From contig CM034606.1 in assembly GCA_020091685.1 (NCBI GenBank), positions 36,156,374 through 36,220,373 on the forward strand: a DNA stretch of 64,000 nt, written 5' to 3'. The notes under the pieces were generated by a model, which made no database searches, was not told the origin of the DNA, and saw only the letters and a program-made list of their open reading frames with translations. Of this stretch, positions 30,056 through 42,744 are shown piece by piece. Position 1 is the stretch's first letter. Every line of letters starts with the position of its first letter. A program made the position numbers and the translations under genes. This stretch comes from Lutjanus erythropterus (Eukaryota; Chordata; Actinopteri; Lutjaniformes; Lutjanidae).

Positions 30056-30359
30056 CTCCTCCTGCAACAAACATTTTTTCATGTCTTACCCGACACATCC
30101 AATCAGCATTACACACAAACGTGATGGCCCATATTTTCTACTTCAATTATGCTTCCAAAAAAAAAAAAAAAAACAGTCAATGCACTGATGAAGCAACTTT
30201 GAGCAGCCATTTGTAAACACACAGTTTTAATCTGTGCAGTAATCACCAGGGTTGTGGAAGTGATTTATTTCACAAAGTGATTATGCAGGACTGTCCTTGT
30301 TAATTCTAATATGAAAAAGCTGTTGCTGTGTGTATTAATAAAACTATGAGTTGTTTCCT

Positions 30360-30600
30360 ATCCTCTGGGAGTCAGCTCAGTGGCTCATATCTTCTGACCT
30401 GTGACCATAGATCTGCTGCTCTATTTGCATTTCACTGTTCCTCTGTGATATGGTAGATTATTGTCTCGGAGGAGGAGGACTAAATGACAGCAAGGAATGT
30501 GATAAATATAATTAGGACTCAAGCAGAAAACGCCTTCATGGTAATTACTGTTGGAAATACACAGTGACGGAGTAATTCAGCAGACTCTTCTTACTGTTTG
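30360..30600. promoter_or_regulatory. Candidate conserved block with octamer motif
   Basis: A repeat-free block carries the exact POU octamer ATTTGCAT at 30423-30430 and several homeodomain cores ('ataattagg', 'ggtaattac', 'gagtaattcagc'). It is bounded by AT-rich sequence. The regulatory role is inferred. Confidence 0.3.
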
Positions 30601-31344
30601 TTCCTGGTAGGGGATTAGAAAAAATTAGAACTGGCTGATACAAGCCTTTCAAAGTTATTAACTAAACAAAGTGACTTTTGGTGATACTTTTTATGAGCTG
30701 TTTGCTCAACCTACTTAAAGTGGGATGAATCTCAGGAGTTAATTGCGAGCACTGATTTAGGAAAAAGTTTCGTAGATGTGAGGATAAGATGAACAAATTC
30801 ATCTTCTTGCTACCTGATGATGGATGTTTATTGCAGGTGTTTTCTGGTTGCTGTGCTGGAAGAAACCTCCATCACATTAAGAGTGTCCAGGGTGGTTTCT
30901 CACCCAGGGACATGTCCAGACTGTTTTGACTGGGTGCATTGTGGGAGTGTGGGTGTGCTGACTTGTGTAGGGCTGGCATAAAGTACACACACATGCACGC
31001 ACACACACACAAACACATACTTCAGAATCACATTAATTTACCATTTCTCGTAAATTAGTTTTATTTTTATGATTTATTATTTAATAACCCATTTGCTATA
31101 TATAGTTTTTTGTTTGCTTTTGTCTTTTGTGTTCTTTTTACTACGACATCATCAACAACTACAGATACTCATTATAAAAGCCTGTGTTGTAAAATGTTCC
31201 ATGAAGTAAATTAACCATGTAAAATTAAAAATGGAATTAAATGAATGAAAACTAGGTTACATACAAAAGAAAACAATGTACATTTTAAAAGTATAAAGAC
31301 TTTGGTCCCGCCTCTGGACAGATAGTTGATCATACTTGAGAATT

Positions 31345-31450
31345 ATGGGGTGGCCGTTACGTAATGTAAAGTAACATAATGTAACGTAGCATAATGTAAC
31401 GTAGCATAACGTAACACAACGTGATGCAGTGCAACGCAACACAACGTAGT
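31345..31450. repeat. Degenerate ~10-bp minisatellite (GTAACATAAT type)
   Basis: Consecutive units such as GTAACATAAT, GTAACGTAGC, ATAATGTAAC and GTAGCATAAC cover about 100 bases. They produce a repetitive minus-strand peptide (YVTLCYVTLCY) that is an artefact of the repeat. Confidence 0.85.
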
Positions 31451-31544
31451 GGAAAGTAATGGAACAGAACTCCAGAAAGTAGTAAAAGAAGAACTAACAG
31501 GCGTCCATGTTGTCCACAGCTGTCTGTGTCTCCGTTCAGGACTA

Positions 31545-31730
31545 TAACAGAGCGTTTATACTGACTTTCTCACTCTTTATACTACGTCACCTGACTTCCT
31601 CCTTTGCTCCTGTTATAACTGCTACAGCCACTAGAGGTCACTGCCAAATAATACACATAAACAGGGGTCATACTAAGCTAAAAACAACTTATAAACCCAT
31701 TTTCTGGTGAAAAGCATGTTATATTTGAAC
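31545..31730 (+). repeat. Dispersed repeat shared with 13380-13570
   Basis: It is collinear with the minus strand of 13380-13570 through 'tactacgtcacctgacttcc', 'ctacagccactagaggtcac' and 'aacaggggtcatactaa'. Confidence 0.7.
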
Positions 31731-32479
31731 AAAAGCCTGAACAAATGTTGTTTTTCTTGCCTCAGAACCAGCTGCTACACTGACAGGTTACAGACCTGTG
31801 TGCTGGAAACACTTCATGGGAGCTGGCAGATTTTTTTTGATTTTGTGATACTGAATACTGTTTAACTTCATTAAGGCCATAAAGGGTTCCAATTCTGATA
31901 GCAAGTATTGTAATGGAATGATTAAAAAAAACAAAAACAAAAAAAAGACAGATTGTTCAGAGTTAACAGACGCTAATGGAAGTGTGCTTCACTGTATCAG
32001 CAAACCAGTACATGAGTCTAACTGTAATTTACACAATGGCCTTGAGCTCACAGCAGGTGTGAGCAGCTACACAATGAGCTCTTCCCTGCAGCTGACAGCA
32101 CACCTGTTGTAAGGAGCACACCTTGTTTGGGGTTTGATCCAGAACAAAGCCGGCTCTTTTTAATCAGCAACAGAACAGAAGATATGTGTTGTGTTGTGGT
32201 CAACAACAACAACAAAAAAAATGTATGAAGAAGATCTGATGTTTTGCACTGAAGCCAAACAGCCCAAAGCTAAGGTCTTTAAAAAGTATATTGTTCAAAA
32301 TGTAAGGAAATTTGACCATGATCATGTTCACAAAGACTACAGGAAATCATTATGACTGCTGACGCCCCTGCACCTGAACACTGTGTGGTGACTGAACGCC
32401 TGTTTGAAAACTAGTTTGCCAGAATGCAGAAAGGCTAAAATGGATACACAGAAAATGAATAGGAAATTAGCAGCGGTGG

Positions 32480-32640
32480 AACAGAGTCATTGCAGGTAAG
32501 TCACAAGTAAGTTTCAGGTCTTGTTCCTCAAATCACAAGTCAAGACCCGAGTCAAGACATGCAAGTCTTTGAGAAACTTTGAGTTTCTAGTCAAAAACAA
32601 GTCGTTACTATAACTTTAAATGGCAAATCTAGTTGGAAGT
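32480..32640. repeat. AAGTC-rich dispersed repeat fragment
   Basis: It is dense in 'aagtca'/'caagtc' motifs ('cacaagtcaagacccgagtcaagacatgcaagtc') like the segments at 52500-52640 and 58330-58400. Confidence 0.5.
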
Positions 32641-33689
32641 TGTTGCAACAAGTTTTGCACACTGCAATTCAATTTGTACATGAATGAAATGATCTTTTTA
32701 TATATTTCAAACATTTCATTGAGAGTGGAGTCGATAGATTTACAGATTCAAGGATTACTGACGTATAATTACAAATGTGATATGATATAAAGGCAATCAG
32801 TAAAAATATACAAAGCTTATACAAAACTAATAGAAAATAACAGAGAAAAAAAAAATCCAAATCCAGCCACACCCCTGCTACACCACCTTCAGGATCCACC
32901 TTCATGGCAGCAACAAAAACCTGTGAGAAGAGTTCAACTCTGCTCAGTGACATCTCAACATACTGTATGAGAGGTTTCCAAATGGCATCAAAATAATTCA
33001 CATGATCATTCCTAATATATCTGATCCTTTCTTCCTCAAGAGTGTTGACAAGGTCATTAAGCTACATTTTAACATTTGGAGTGTCTTCATCTTCCGTAGC
33101 ATCAACAATCATTTCTTAGCTGACAGAAGGAAATATTTAATAAATCATCTATGAGACAATGTGATGTTGTTTATTCCCTCTGAAGCATTAATAATAATAA
33201 TAATAGTTTGGGCTTCAGGCTCAATTCCTCAGTCAAAATCTGTCTGAATTTATATCCAAAATGTTGATCCAATACATGTTAATCTTGGGACACATTAATA
33301 AGAACAAGAGTGGCTTCATTAGATTGACACTTATAACACGGAGAGGAAACAGAATGTAAATATTTATTCATCTTAGATTTGGAAATATATAATTATGTAC
33401 TATCGTAAATTGCATTAGACAGTGTCTGACATTAATAGAGCATTGATTAATCTGTTTTAAACTAAGGTTCCATTGTTCCTCTGTAATCTGCATATTTACA
33501 TTTTTTTCTCATTTCTCTACAGTGTATAAAGTGTGGATACCAGGCAGGGAGGACATGGTGACATCTTGACATTGGATCTAAGGGTAAAGTCAGTTTTATT
33601 GTCATAAGATGGTAGACACTTCTGAACAGTCTCTTACCTGAAGATATCTGAAGAAATGAGATCTACGTCATTTAAATTTGTCGACCAGT

Positions 33690-33915
33690 TGCTGAAATGA
33701 CGCAAAATCCCTGTCAAAATACAAATCTAGTCATGTCTGAATTCCAGAATTTTCCAAGATTTTAAAGGCGACATCCAAATGATGAATGAATTCCAACTGG
33801 ATCCCAGTAACGTAACGCTCTTCATGGTTCTCTGCTGTCTGATTGGTTCAGTCAAAGTGGATGTGGGGAATTAAGTGTGGACTTGCTGAGCATGAACAGT
33901 GGTAACATCAGCATA
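33690..33915 (+). mobile_element. Fragment of the AAGTC-type MITE
   Basis: The run 'ccaactggatcccagtaacgtaacgctcttcatggttctctgctgtctgattggttca...gtggacttgctgagcatgaacag' matches 52340-52470 in order and orientation. Confidence 0.65.
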
Positions 33916-34312
33916 TTCAGGAAATGAAGGGAAATTAATTGATTGGTGGATTCACACTTTTTAAATAACAATTTTTGGGCTTGGGGGACGTTATGTTTTT
34001 TGATTTTGTCAAGTGCAAAGTTATCAAAGTTAAATTAATAGTATAGTATATATTAATAGTAATACAAATACAAATTGAAAAGTCAGTTTTGGAAAATTTT
34101 GGAAAAAAAAAAAAGATTATTCTCACCTCTTACAATAAACACCTGTGCAAGAATATATATTTTTTGTACTTTTGGTGAACTGACCTTTTAAACACACCCA
34201 ACTCTAAATTACTAGTGTGACACACCAACAAAATCAGTTTGAGGCTATTATACAGTCATGAAAGAGACAATGTTGGGTGTGTGTAATGTGCTTCAGGTTC
34301 CTGAGGGTGTTT

Positions 34313-34334
34313 GGACCACACACACACACACACT

Positions 34335-34383
<49 letters not shown>
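34313..34383. repeat. (CA)n-(GA)n compound microsatellite
   Basis: A CA run passes directly into a GA run, with a few interruptions. Confidence 0.95.
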
Positions 34384-34839
34384 TTACTGCATGTGTGGGG
34401 ACCATCACTGAAATAATACAGCCTTGTCTCCTTGACATGAAATATGATTTTGATGGATGCCAGATATACGTTACTATTAATATAGTGAGGAGATGTTAAT
34501 TAATGTGCCTGGCAACATTCTCTTGCACCCGTGCCCCTGTAGCACCTATTAAAAGTGCTATATTTTTGACAAAACCTAACCCTAACACTAAACCATATCT
34601 TAACACTCAAACAGCACTCTAAACTTGGGGTTCCCATAAATTTATCGGACCCCACAAGGCAGTGGGCTCCCAGTGGATCCCATGAATATTGTTAAATATC
34701 ACACGTGCTGAAAATTGTTTTTTTTTTTTGTTTCTATTATATACATCTATTCTTCATCTTTCTGCTCTTCACTTTCACTTCTGTCCCCTTGATTGTTCTT
34801 CCCTCTCACCTTCTCATCTTTCTCCTCTTCCACTCTCTG

Positions 34840-35110
34840 TCCTCCTCCACCTCCTCCTCCTCCTGGTGCCCTGAAGGCCCGGTGCAGCCTGTGGTCCTGC
34901 TCTTCCTCCAACTGTAATACATTAGGAGGATTAACATTCCTACAGTAAGCCGCTGCAGCGCAGACCCAACCTACCCAGCTTTTCTGTCCTCTCTCTCAGC
35001 CCCTCCAGCTTGTGCTGTCTTGCATGTAATTTCCCGTTTGCCTTAGAACTCCCCCACCATCCTAATAATGGACTCCAACATGCATGCCACGCACACAGAT
35101 CCAAGTTCTA
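34840..35110. promoter_or_regulatory. Candidate conserved block with GGATTA core
   Basis: The dense segment after the pyrimidine-rich tract contains 'ctgtaatacattaggaggattaaca' (GGATTA at 34928-34933) and 'agccgctgcagcgcag'. It has no repeat match elsewhere in the window. The regulatory role is inferred. Confidence 0.25.
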
Positions 35111-36879
35111 TTCATGAGTGTGTACTGTAGGTGTATAGGCCGACACACACTGTGCTGATAGCCTGCTCTGATTGGTTTTCACTTTTACATTTAAGAAAAA
35201 TCAAGTTCTAGCACAGGGGAAAGTATTTTCACATAGTTTTTTAAGCCAATCACAATCTGCTAAAAAATAACTTTAAAAAAACATTCGAATGACTGTAATG
35301 TTTTCCTTCTTGTTTCACAGAATTATAGTATTTTCCTGATCTTTGGAGTCATTTTAATGTTTTTTCATTTTATCATGTTGTGAACCAGCAGTGTGTTAGT
35401 CCATCTTTCAAAACTTTCTCACTTCTCCACCCTGTTAGTGACACACAGTGACAAACCCATTGGTTCCAAATGATGATGTAAATCTTTAAAAACACACCCA
35501 GAACTTATCATTTAATAGGTTTTTTAAAAACTGGCCAATGTGGCTTTAGGCCAAAGTTAGTTAAATATGAGGAACTATTTTCAGTGGTGGATATATACAC
35601 ATTGGGTGCTTCCCAACCAGGTGGTGCTGGTCCCCCAGGGGCTACATTTTCATTTGCCAGGGGAGCATGGAAATCATCAGCTACTCCAAGCCGAGCTAAA
35701 TGGAAAAAATAGAAATTATCACTTGATTGTGACATAATTTATAAGCACATCAGAGCTGAACCGCTGTATCTGTTTTAATTGCAGTTATGTGAGCTACTTT
35801 ATGCTGTTAACAAGGTTCATTATTAGAAGGTAGGTCAGCTCAGTTTATGTGAAATATTCATATTAATATACCCTCTGCTATCTGCTGGAGGTCTTTCAAG
35901 TGGACAGACTGCTAAACCAAACTCCATTCTAAAATTAGGTGCTTTATGGTAGAGACATTTTTTCACAGTAAAAACCTTAGTTCCACCATCACTTAGTCTC
36001 TTTTCTGATTCACTTCAATCTACAGACACATTCAGCACACGTTATTCAATCTGTAACATCATTAACTAACCTGCCGCAGATGTACATTACACCAACAGTG
36101 GATATTTCATGCCACGGTGGGACATAAACATAGTAAAAGCTGTCAGTCTCCTTCCTGAGTGCTGACTGAGATTACATTATGCATGGGAATAAATGAATTT
36201 CTTGGCAGGATCTATGCCCAGGTTTATCAGTACTGAACTTTATCTACTGGATTTTTTTAGTTGTTTTCTGGGCCCTTTTATGCCTTTATTCTATACAACG
36301 GCTGAATATCTGATAAAAATTGGGGGAGACAGTGGGGTTATGATGTGCAGCAAAGGACCACAGGCTGAAATTGAAGCTGTGGCTTGCAGCTCTAACATCA
36401 CAGCTATCAGAGTTCCCTGAGACATTGGATTTTAGGATTTATTTAAACTGATCCACCAAGGCCAAATGTTATATCTCATAATGTTAACAAAAGTGAAAAA
36501 TAATATATGTATCTGTTCCTTGATTTGAAAATGTGTGCTAATGGGTTCTTCCTTGGCCCATGCTACACCCTTCCACCATGGTTCACAAAAATCAGGATAG
36601 TGATTTTTCTATAATTCTGCTGACAAACAAATAGGACTGAAAACATGACCTCCTTGGCAGCAGTAATAGCTGAATCAACAACCAAACAAATGCATCCATA
36701 GTAGCAGGTCCCTGGCTGGTTAATTCCATGCTTGTTCCCTCCACTATGTTATGTGAGCACTATGTGTGGTGATGTGAGTGCAAGCTGTGTTTAAAAACTA
36801 GTTCAGTCAGAAGAGACTTCAGTCTGAGAGTAGAAAAAACATTTAATTGACATATGCACAGTCGAGACGAGAAATGTGA

Positions 36880-37150
36880 AAAGTCTTTAGCAATTCCATA
36901 TTTTAGCCTGAATCTTCACTGCAGATCCTTAGCTTGAAGCCACGTTCACATGACACTGTTCAGTGTGTGAACAACATGCCAGGGCTTTAGGACACTTCAA
37001 TCATGCCAGAAAAGCAGTATAATACATTTTATGTTTTTTTTTTTTTGATTGTTTTAAAAACTAAACCCAACCTTCAATTGGTGTGTGGGCGAATAATAAG
37101 TGAAATAATAAGGGAATTTTCATTTTGGGGTAAACTGTCTCTTAAATGAC
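36880..37150. mobile_element. Diverged half of the TTAAAAGGATAGTTCACC foldback family
   Basis: The run 'tttagcctgaatcttcactgcagatccttagcttgaagccacgtt' matches 42965-43010 nearly base for base, and the segment ends in 'cattttggggtaaactgtct', the degenerate right end. Confidence 0.7.
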
Positions 37151-37265
37151 AATAATAAATATATCTAACATTTTAATGTTTAACACACATTTGCATCTAT
37201 TTAAGTCTCAGTTGGTTTATGACTGTTTCTGAGTTTGATTTAATGTGATCTTAAATCTTAAAACT

Positions 37266-37266
<1 letters not shown>

Positions 37267-37314
<48 letters not shown>

Positions 37315-37316
37315 AA
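37267..37316. repeat. (CT)n-(CA)n compound microsatellite
   Basis: About 12 CT units run directly into about 12 CA units. Confidence 0.95.
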
Positions 37317-37319
37317 CCT

Positions 37320-37610
37320 ACACACACAGGCTCAGTGGCTATAGCTGCAGCTCTTGTCTAAAACCTATCCCAGACACCTCTAATTGGCCGGTATTTATCC
37401 AGGAGCCCAGGAGAGCAGAGTGCACTCAGGGCTGTTTTCACATGGGATTAACCCAGGTCCAAATCCCAATTTCACAGAGAAAAGCCCAACACTCTCACTG
37501 CATCATCTGGCAAAAATTGGCCCCTGCCGGCCTGTTTACTCAATCTGACTGCTCTGATTTAGCTCATTGTGTCTGAGCTGCTGCTCTTCTGGCAGCTAAT
37601 GGCTTTGAAG
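37320..37610. promoter_or_regulatory. Candidate conserved block with GGGATTAACCC
   Basis: Repeat-free, GC-richer sequence contains GGATTA at 37445-37450 within the near-palindrome GGGATTAACCC, 'tctaattggccgg' and 'ctggcagctaatgg'. It is the densest non-repetitive block of the intergenic region. GGATTA is the reverse of TAATCC, the K50 homeodomain site. Function is inferred. Confidence 0.35.
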
Positions 37611-38247
37611 GTGATACACACATTATTTTAAGCATATTACAACATACTATGTCAGCTTTAGTACAAATATCACAGTCCTGCATTTCACATAGCATCACTG
37701 TAGCTTTTTGTCCTTCAAAAGACTCAAAAACTCCCTAAACATGGAGCATCCACTGCTGAAAGACTGATTGGGAAGGTATTTTTGGCTGGACGGCAGCAAA
37801 GCAGGGCCGGCCCTGTAAATGCAAAAGTCTGTCCCTAACTTTTTGATGATGTTGCTCCACTGGTCAGTGGAGAATTTGGGTTTCCCCATTGGCCATTGCT
37901 CTTTGAAAATGAATAGATGCAAACATTTGCTGCCATAATGTTTGCACCCAAGCCTATCAAGGTTGGGTCCACATAATTCTTGGGCGTGGATTCAAAAAAG
38001 TCTTCAGTGCTGTGTGAGCGTGAGAGGAGATGAACCTCCATGTGCGACTGACCAGGGTGAAAACACACCCTGACAATGTGCACACATGCACTGTAAATAT
38101 CCTTACTGAAAACTTTCACATCCCATCACCCTCACGCAACAGGATATAGGCTGCTTGTGTGTGTAGCTATCTGAGTGTGTGTGTTAAGGCTGAACAATAT
38201 GAAAAAAATGACATTGTGATTATTTAAACAGATATTGCGATTGTGGG

Positions 38248-38563
38248 TAACACTTGAATTTCCAGGTCCCATAGTTTCACAGTAAAAAGATAGTAATTAT
38301 CAAGTAATATATTATAATATTTTTTGAAATTTCTTAGAAATTACCCACAAATTACATCCAGATTATCCTCTGGATTACCCCAAATGTCATGGTAAATATG
38401 TCATAATTCACATGAAAATTATACTTGTGAATTATCACATACTTAGTATGAAATTTGTGGGTAATTTGTGGATAATTTCTATGAAATTTCAAATATATAA
38501 CTTAGCAATTTCCGCTTTTTTACCATGAAATTATGGGACCTGGAAACTGAAGCATTATCCAGT
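38248..38563. mobile_element. Foldback MITE with TTTCCAGGTCCCATA arms
   Basis: The left arm 'cttgaatttccaggtcccatagtttca' is mirrored by 'tgaaattatgggacctggaaactgaag' near 38523-38550. Inner arms 'aaattacccacaaatta' and 'tttgtgggtaatttg' also pair. Confidence 0.8.
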
Positions 38564-39484
38564 TGTGTATGAGTCAGTATTTTAGTGGGAATGGTCATTT
38601 TTGCACTTAATTCTCTGTAAAATAAATATACAAATGATGATGATGTGATATTTGCTGGGGTATGTACCAAACAAACCAGGATATGTTTGCAGCACCACAA
38701 TGTTTCATGTATACTGATGTGTTGTGATACATTTTCTTATTTGGTATTATCATTTGTAGTAATATTAATTTGGCATTGCTTTATATTTGAATCTATGTTA
38801 GCTTTTCCATTTTAAGAGTTAATAGTAATAACTAGTTTTAATATAATTATATTGAAGGTGAATTTTTTCCAAATTTTGTAGCGCCCCCTGGAGGCCACGG
38901 CGCCCTTAGCATTTGCCTATATTGCCTAATGGGCCAGCCGGCTCTGGTTGGATTTGTCCTGGTTTGTCAGATAGGATCATTGTGATCCAGATACCACAAG
39001 ATGAGGATTAGAGAATCTAGATTTGCAGTCATTCGATCAGCCTCCATCTGTTGGTCAAAGCAACATATCAATAACACAGATGTGAAAATGTTGGGAAGTG
39101 CATTATTATTACTAATCAACTATCTTGCTGGATAGAAGAAAACAAAACAAAACTGTAACCTGTAACTGTTCTGTCTGCATACTACTCTTTACTGATCAAA
39201 AGACCCTCAGTGAAATAATGGTTCATTAGAGCGTCTAGAGTTCTGCCAGGCTTCCACCACAGTGAGGAACCTTGCATCACCGACACATTTTTACGCAACA
39301 ACAGCTTGGAAGGTTTTTGGTGTTGTCATTGAAAATATTGGTTTATTGGTTAACTGTTGAACTTAGAATGGATGTTGTTTTGGCAGGATCTGTGTTAGTT
39401 TAATATGCAAGAAATTAATAAAATAATAATTAAATACATCCAACAAGCCCTACATGTCTCTACATCCACCTTGAATCCATGCTG

Positions 39485-39722
39485 AATCCAGTGGGATCAG
39501 GACCATCTTGATTTTTAGTGTCAAAACTATCCTGATCTGCACCTTAGAGTTTTGAAATACACAAAATTGCATTTAATCTGGATTCTGGGTAGGATTGGAT
39601 TACCAAATCCATATCCTGTTTTTGTAAGATCAGGATCACATCTCCTGGTTTTGAAATACCCAATTTTGAGACTTAATCCGATCTGCATCATTGTGATCTG
39701 GATAAAAAGTTTTGAAATACTG
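39485..39722. repeat. GATCAGGA/GTTTTGAAATAC dispersed repeat
   Basis: Motifs recur within the segment ('gatctg', 'gttttgaaatac' three times, 'ggatcagga' or its variants), and similar strings occur near 38975. It looks like a degraded DNA-transposon derivative; the family is not assigned. Confidence 0.4.
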
Positions 39723-41279
39723 GTCTGATGTGAGTCAGCTGTCATGCCTGCACAAGTGTCAGTGGTTTGGTCCACAATTTTGGACAGTGACTTGGACAGT
39801 CAGAGCTTTTGATTTATTGATAGCTGTAGGGATGTGTGTTACAACAAATATAACAAAAATGTATGAAAAAATGTATGAAATATGTGAAAGTGAAAATATC
39901 TTTTTCAATACGATCAGGGATGTTAAATATTGTTCCTAAATCTGTAAACAGATTTGGGGGCCAGTGGGTACTGGCAGGTGGGGGTGAGGGGAGCTCATGT
40001 AAATGGAGGAAAGATGAGGGAAAATGCTAAAAATAAATAAATAAAACTACATATATATTTTTGATATGTACCTCATTGTAAAATTTCTAATAATAATTTT
40101 ATATGTTTTACATTTTCTGTAGTATTGTCAATGAGTTTTTAAAGACACAGAATGCTATTTTGGGGGCCTTGGCAGTGAAAGGTTTGTGAATCCCAGGCCT
40201 AAATACATATTCAGTCACTGCAAGGCTCATCTTGTACTGACAAATCCATGTTTTATTGTGTTTGCAGGCAGGTCGAAAAAGTAAAAACCCACCACCTGTG
40301 TGTGGCAGGGCACCAGCGTGCCAAAAACTGTGATGAATTAATGATGAAATAGTTTCAATCCCTGGTTTAAGGACAACAACTACTAAAATAAAAACACAGG
40401 CAACTATGGATGATCTACATTAAATTTAATGAAATTTTGAGCCAAGTAATTTTACAGCGTGTAAGGCAGTGTGTATGACTGCACTGCATCACATTTTGTT
40501 CAGTGAACAGTCATCCTAGAAGGCCCCTTATCATGTATTATTTACCATGGGGACGACCAGGAGGACACTTCTTCTGTAGATTTTTGATTTTGTATGATTT
40601 TTTTTATCATACTCAAAACAAAGCTGAATCAGTTGCATGCAGTTGGGACACAGTGCATGAGTGGAGATCAATCAATTATTTTCCACATTTTGAACTTAAA
40701 AATACAACATGTATCACTTCACAGTCATGTATTGCATGTATGTTCTGCACATTAATTACTGTGACATACTGAAAAATTTTAATACGTGATGAATCAGTCA
40801 GCAGTCTTTAGCAGTGATGCTGCTAGAAGTACAGTATTACATATTGCATGATGGCCGTCATGAATCCAAACAATGTAGGTGTGCAGCAACACACTGGCAG
40901 TGGGAATAAACTGAGGTGTGACAGAACATGGTTCAGCAGGCAGACTGGTACATTTACTTACTCTCTCATGCCACCTACTGGACATAAAGTATGAAGAATA
41001 TCCAAAAACTGAAGAAAATTACTCTTGTGTCAATACCATTGATAGTCTCCCTCATTTAGCATTCATAAGCAGTATGAAAACATGTAATAGCTGCTTGCTG
41101 TGTTTGTAAGTTTATTTGCTAAAATCAATAACTCTTCCTGTGGGCACACTCGAAGGAAAATCTGTAATATGTTTACTGTAGTAAATCATAACATGACCAT
41201 GATGTGTCATCAGAGATCAAGGAAACATGTTAAGTTGAAATGCTCACTTCTCGGACATCACTGATTTTTTTTATTCTGG

Positions 41280-41540
41280 GCCCAAATAACTGTTTTGTAT
41301 TTCTTGTTTCACATTAATTAGAGCTCAAATTAATGCTGAATGTTTTGCCAAGTGACTAAGTGTCTGATTATAAGCATCTTGTAGAAGGTGTAAATGTTTA
41401 TAACAGTTAATTTGAGCTAAATATTAATGGAGTTTGGCAGCAGTGAGACAAGCAGCAACTTAACTCAAAGTGTGGTATTTCAAAGCAGTGTTTGTTTTCA
41501 GGGTAACAGGCTGAACTTTACATTGACAGACAATTGACAG
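41280..41540. promoter_or_regulatory. Candidate conserved block with TAATTA and TGCTGA motifs
   Basis: The core reads 'cattaattagagctcaaattaatgctgaatg': a homeodomain TAATTA at 41315-41320, then an AT-rich stretch with TGCTGA (41334-41339), the half-site of large Maf factors. Later 'gtttataacagttaatttgagc' follows. It has no repeat match in the window. The role is inferred. Confidence 0.3.
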
Positions 41541-41689
41541 TTATAAACAGCTGACCAACTTTCAGTGGAGGACTCCCCTTTGCTTGTTATTGTGAATTCA
41601 CAATGTTGTGTTTGTCTTGAGCTCCTGTGGTGCTCCTGCAACCTGCCTGAGCTTCCTTGATTCTAGGGAGGAGGGGGTGGAGGGAAATG

Positions 41690-41815
41690 ACAACCATAGA
41701 TCATATATTAAATAAGATTTTAACCTATTTAATATGCAGTCTATGGCTCTATTTGGACTGCTGTGCTTATTTTTGTGTGTGCAATTATTACATATTGCTC
41801 CTTTAAGTGTTGCAT
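41690..41815 (-). mobile_element. MITE end (GGAGCAATATGTAATAATTG on the minus strand)
   Basis: The right end 'gtgcaattattacatattgctcctttaa' and the adjacent 'gcagtctatggctctatttggactgctgtg' are typical of a teleost non-autonomous element. The other end was not located. Confidence 0.4.
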
Positions 41816-42256
41816 AAAGAGATAAATGAAAATATAGCAAAACACCATGTGTAATGATCTAAAATATGTCAGTTATCACTGTCAGTAAATACTGTACATT
41901 AATAACCACTTCAAAATATGGCTACTTGTAGCTAATAAGTGTTCATATGCTGCATGTAAATGCTAAATAGGGGGACTTAAAGTAAGGTGTTACCCACTGC
42001 AGTAGTTTATTTGATCCCAGGGGGAGACTTTCATTGCTCCTCCTGCCGTGGACACAGAGGGACAGACACTTGCTGAATGCACAAACACTGATCTAGTGCA
42101 CTGCTTCTATTTAACACTCGAGCCAGCACCACAAGCTCTCTAAAGAAACAAAATAAATGGTGAAAAATGATGCATAAACACATACAATATTTACATTTTA
42201 TGTGGCAATGGCATACACATGTGACATCATGAATTAATTCCTCCTCTGCTTGTGTT

Positions 42257-42288
42257 GTTTTGTTTTTTTTGTTTTGTTTTGTTTTGTT
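42257..42288. repeat. (TTTTG)n microsatellite
   Basis: About six units of TTTTG are read directly, just upstream of the LINE fragment. Confidence 0.9.
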
Positions 42289-42289
42289 G

Positions 42290-42670
42290 TACTATGAAAA
42301 TAATTTTAAAAACTGAGTGGCTTTGCGGTGGCTGCCCCTAAATTGTGGAACAGCTTACCATTGTGTATTAGATCTGCCCAGACTCTTGAGATATTTAAGT
42401 TGTTGCTGAAGACTCATCTCTTCTCATTGGCTTTTGACTCATGTTGAGCCAAACATTGCTGATTTATGGACTGCTTTATTGAATTTTGTGCTTATTGTGC
42501 ACTTTATTTTGTTTTCTATTGTTACATTTTTTGTGTACTGTGCACTCTAATATTGTACTTTCTATTTCTATATATATATCTATTGTATTTTAATAGTGCT
42601 TTCTAGATTGTACGGCACTTTGGCAAACCTAGGTTGTTTTAAATGTGCTATATAAATAAACTTGACCTTG
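42290..42670 (+). mobile_element. 3' end of an L2/Rex1-type LINE (CR1-like group)
   Basis: The frame at 42322-42447 reads FAVAAPKLWNSLPLCIRSA, then LEIFKLLLKTHLF, and a stop: the terminal ORF2 signature of L2/Rex1-type non-LTR elements. It is followed by an AT-rich 3' UTR ending 'gtgctatataaataaacttgacctt', their usual tail. Everything 5' of this, including the reverse transcriptase, is missing, as expected for a 5'-truncated insertion. The element is inactive. Confidence 0.8.
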
Positions 42671-42744
42671 GCCTTCAAAAACTTTAACCACAATTCAGTC
42701 AGAACACAATCAGTATTTTCCACATACCCAGATATACTGTATGC

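Noticed and set aside
31257-31442. Minus-strand peptide with YVTLCYVTLCY
   Set aside because: Translation of a 10-bp degenerate minisatellite.
31345-31450. Possible CRISPR-like array
   Set aside because: Units are about 10 bases and contiguous, without spacers; the host is a vertebrate.
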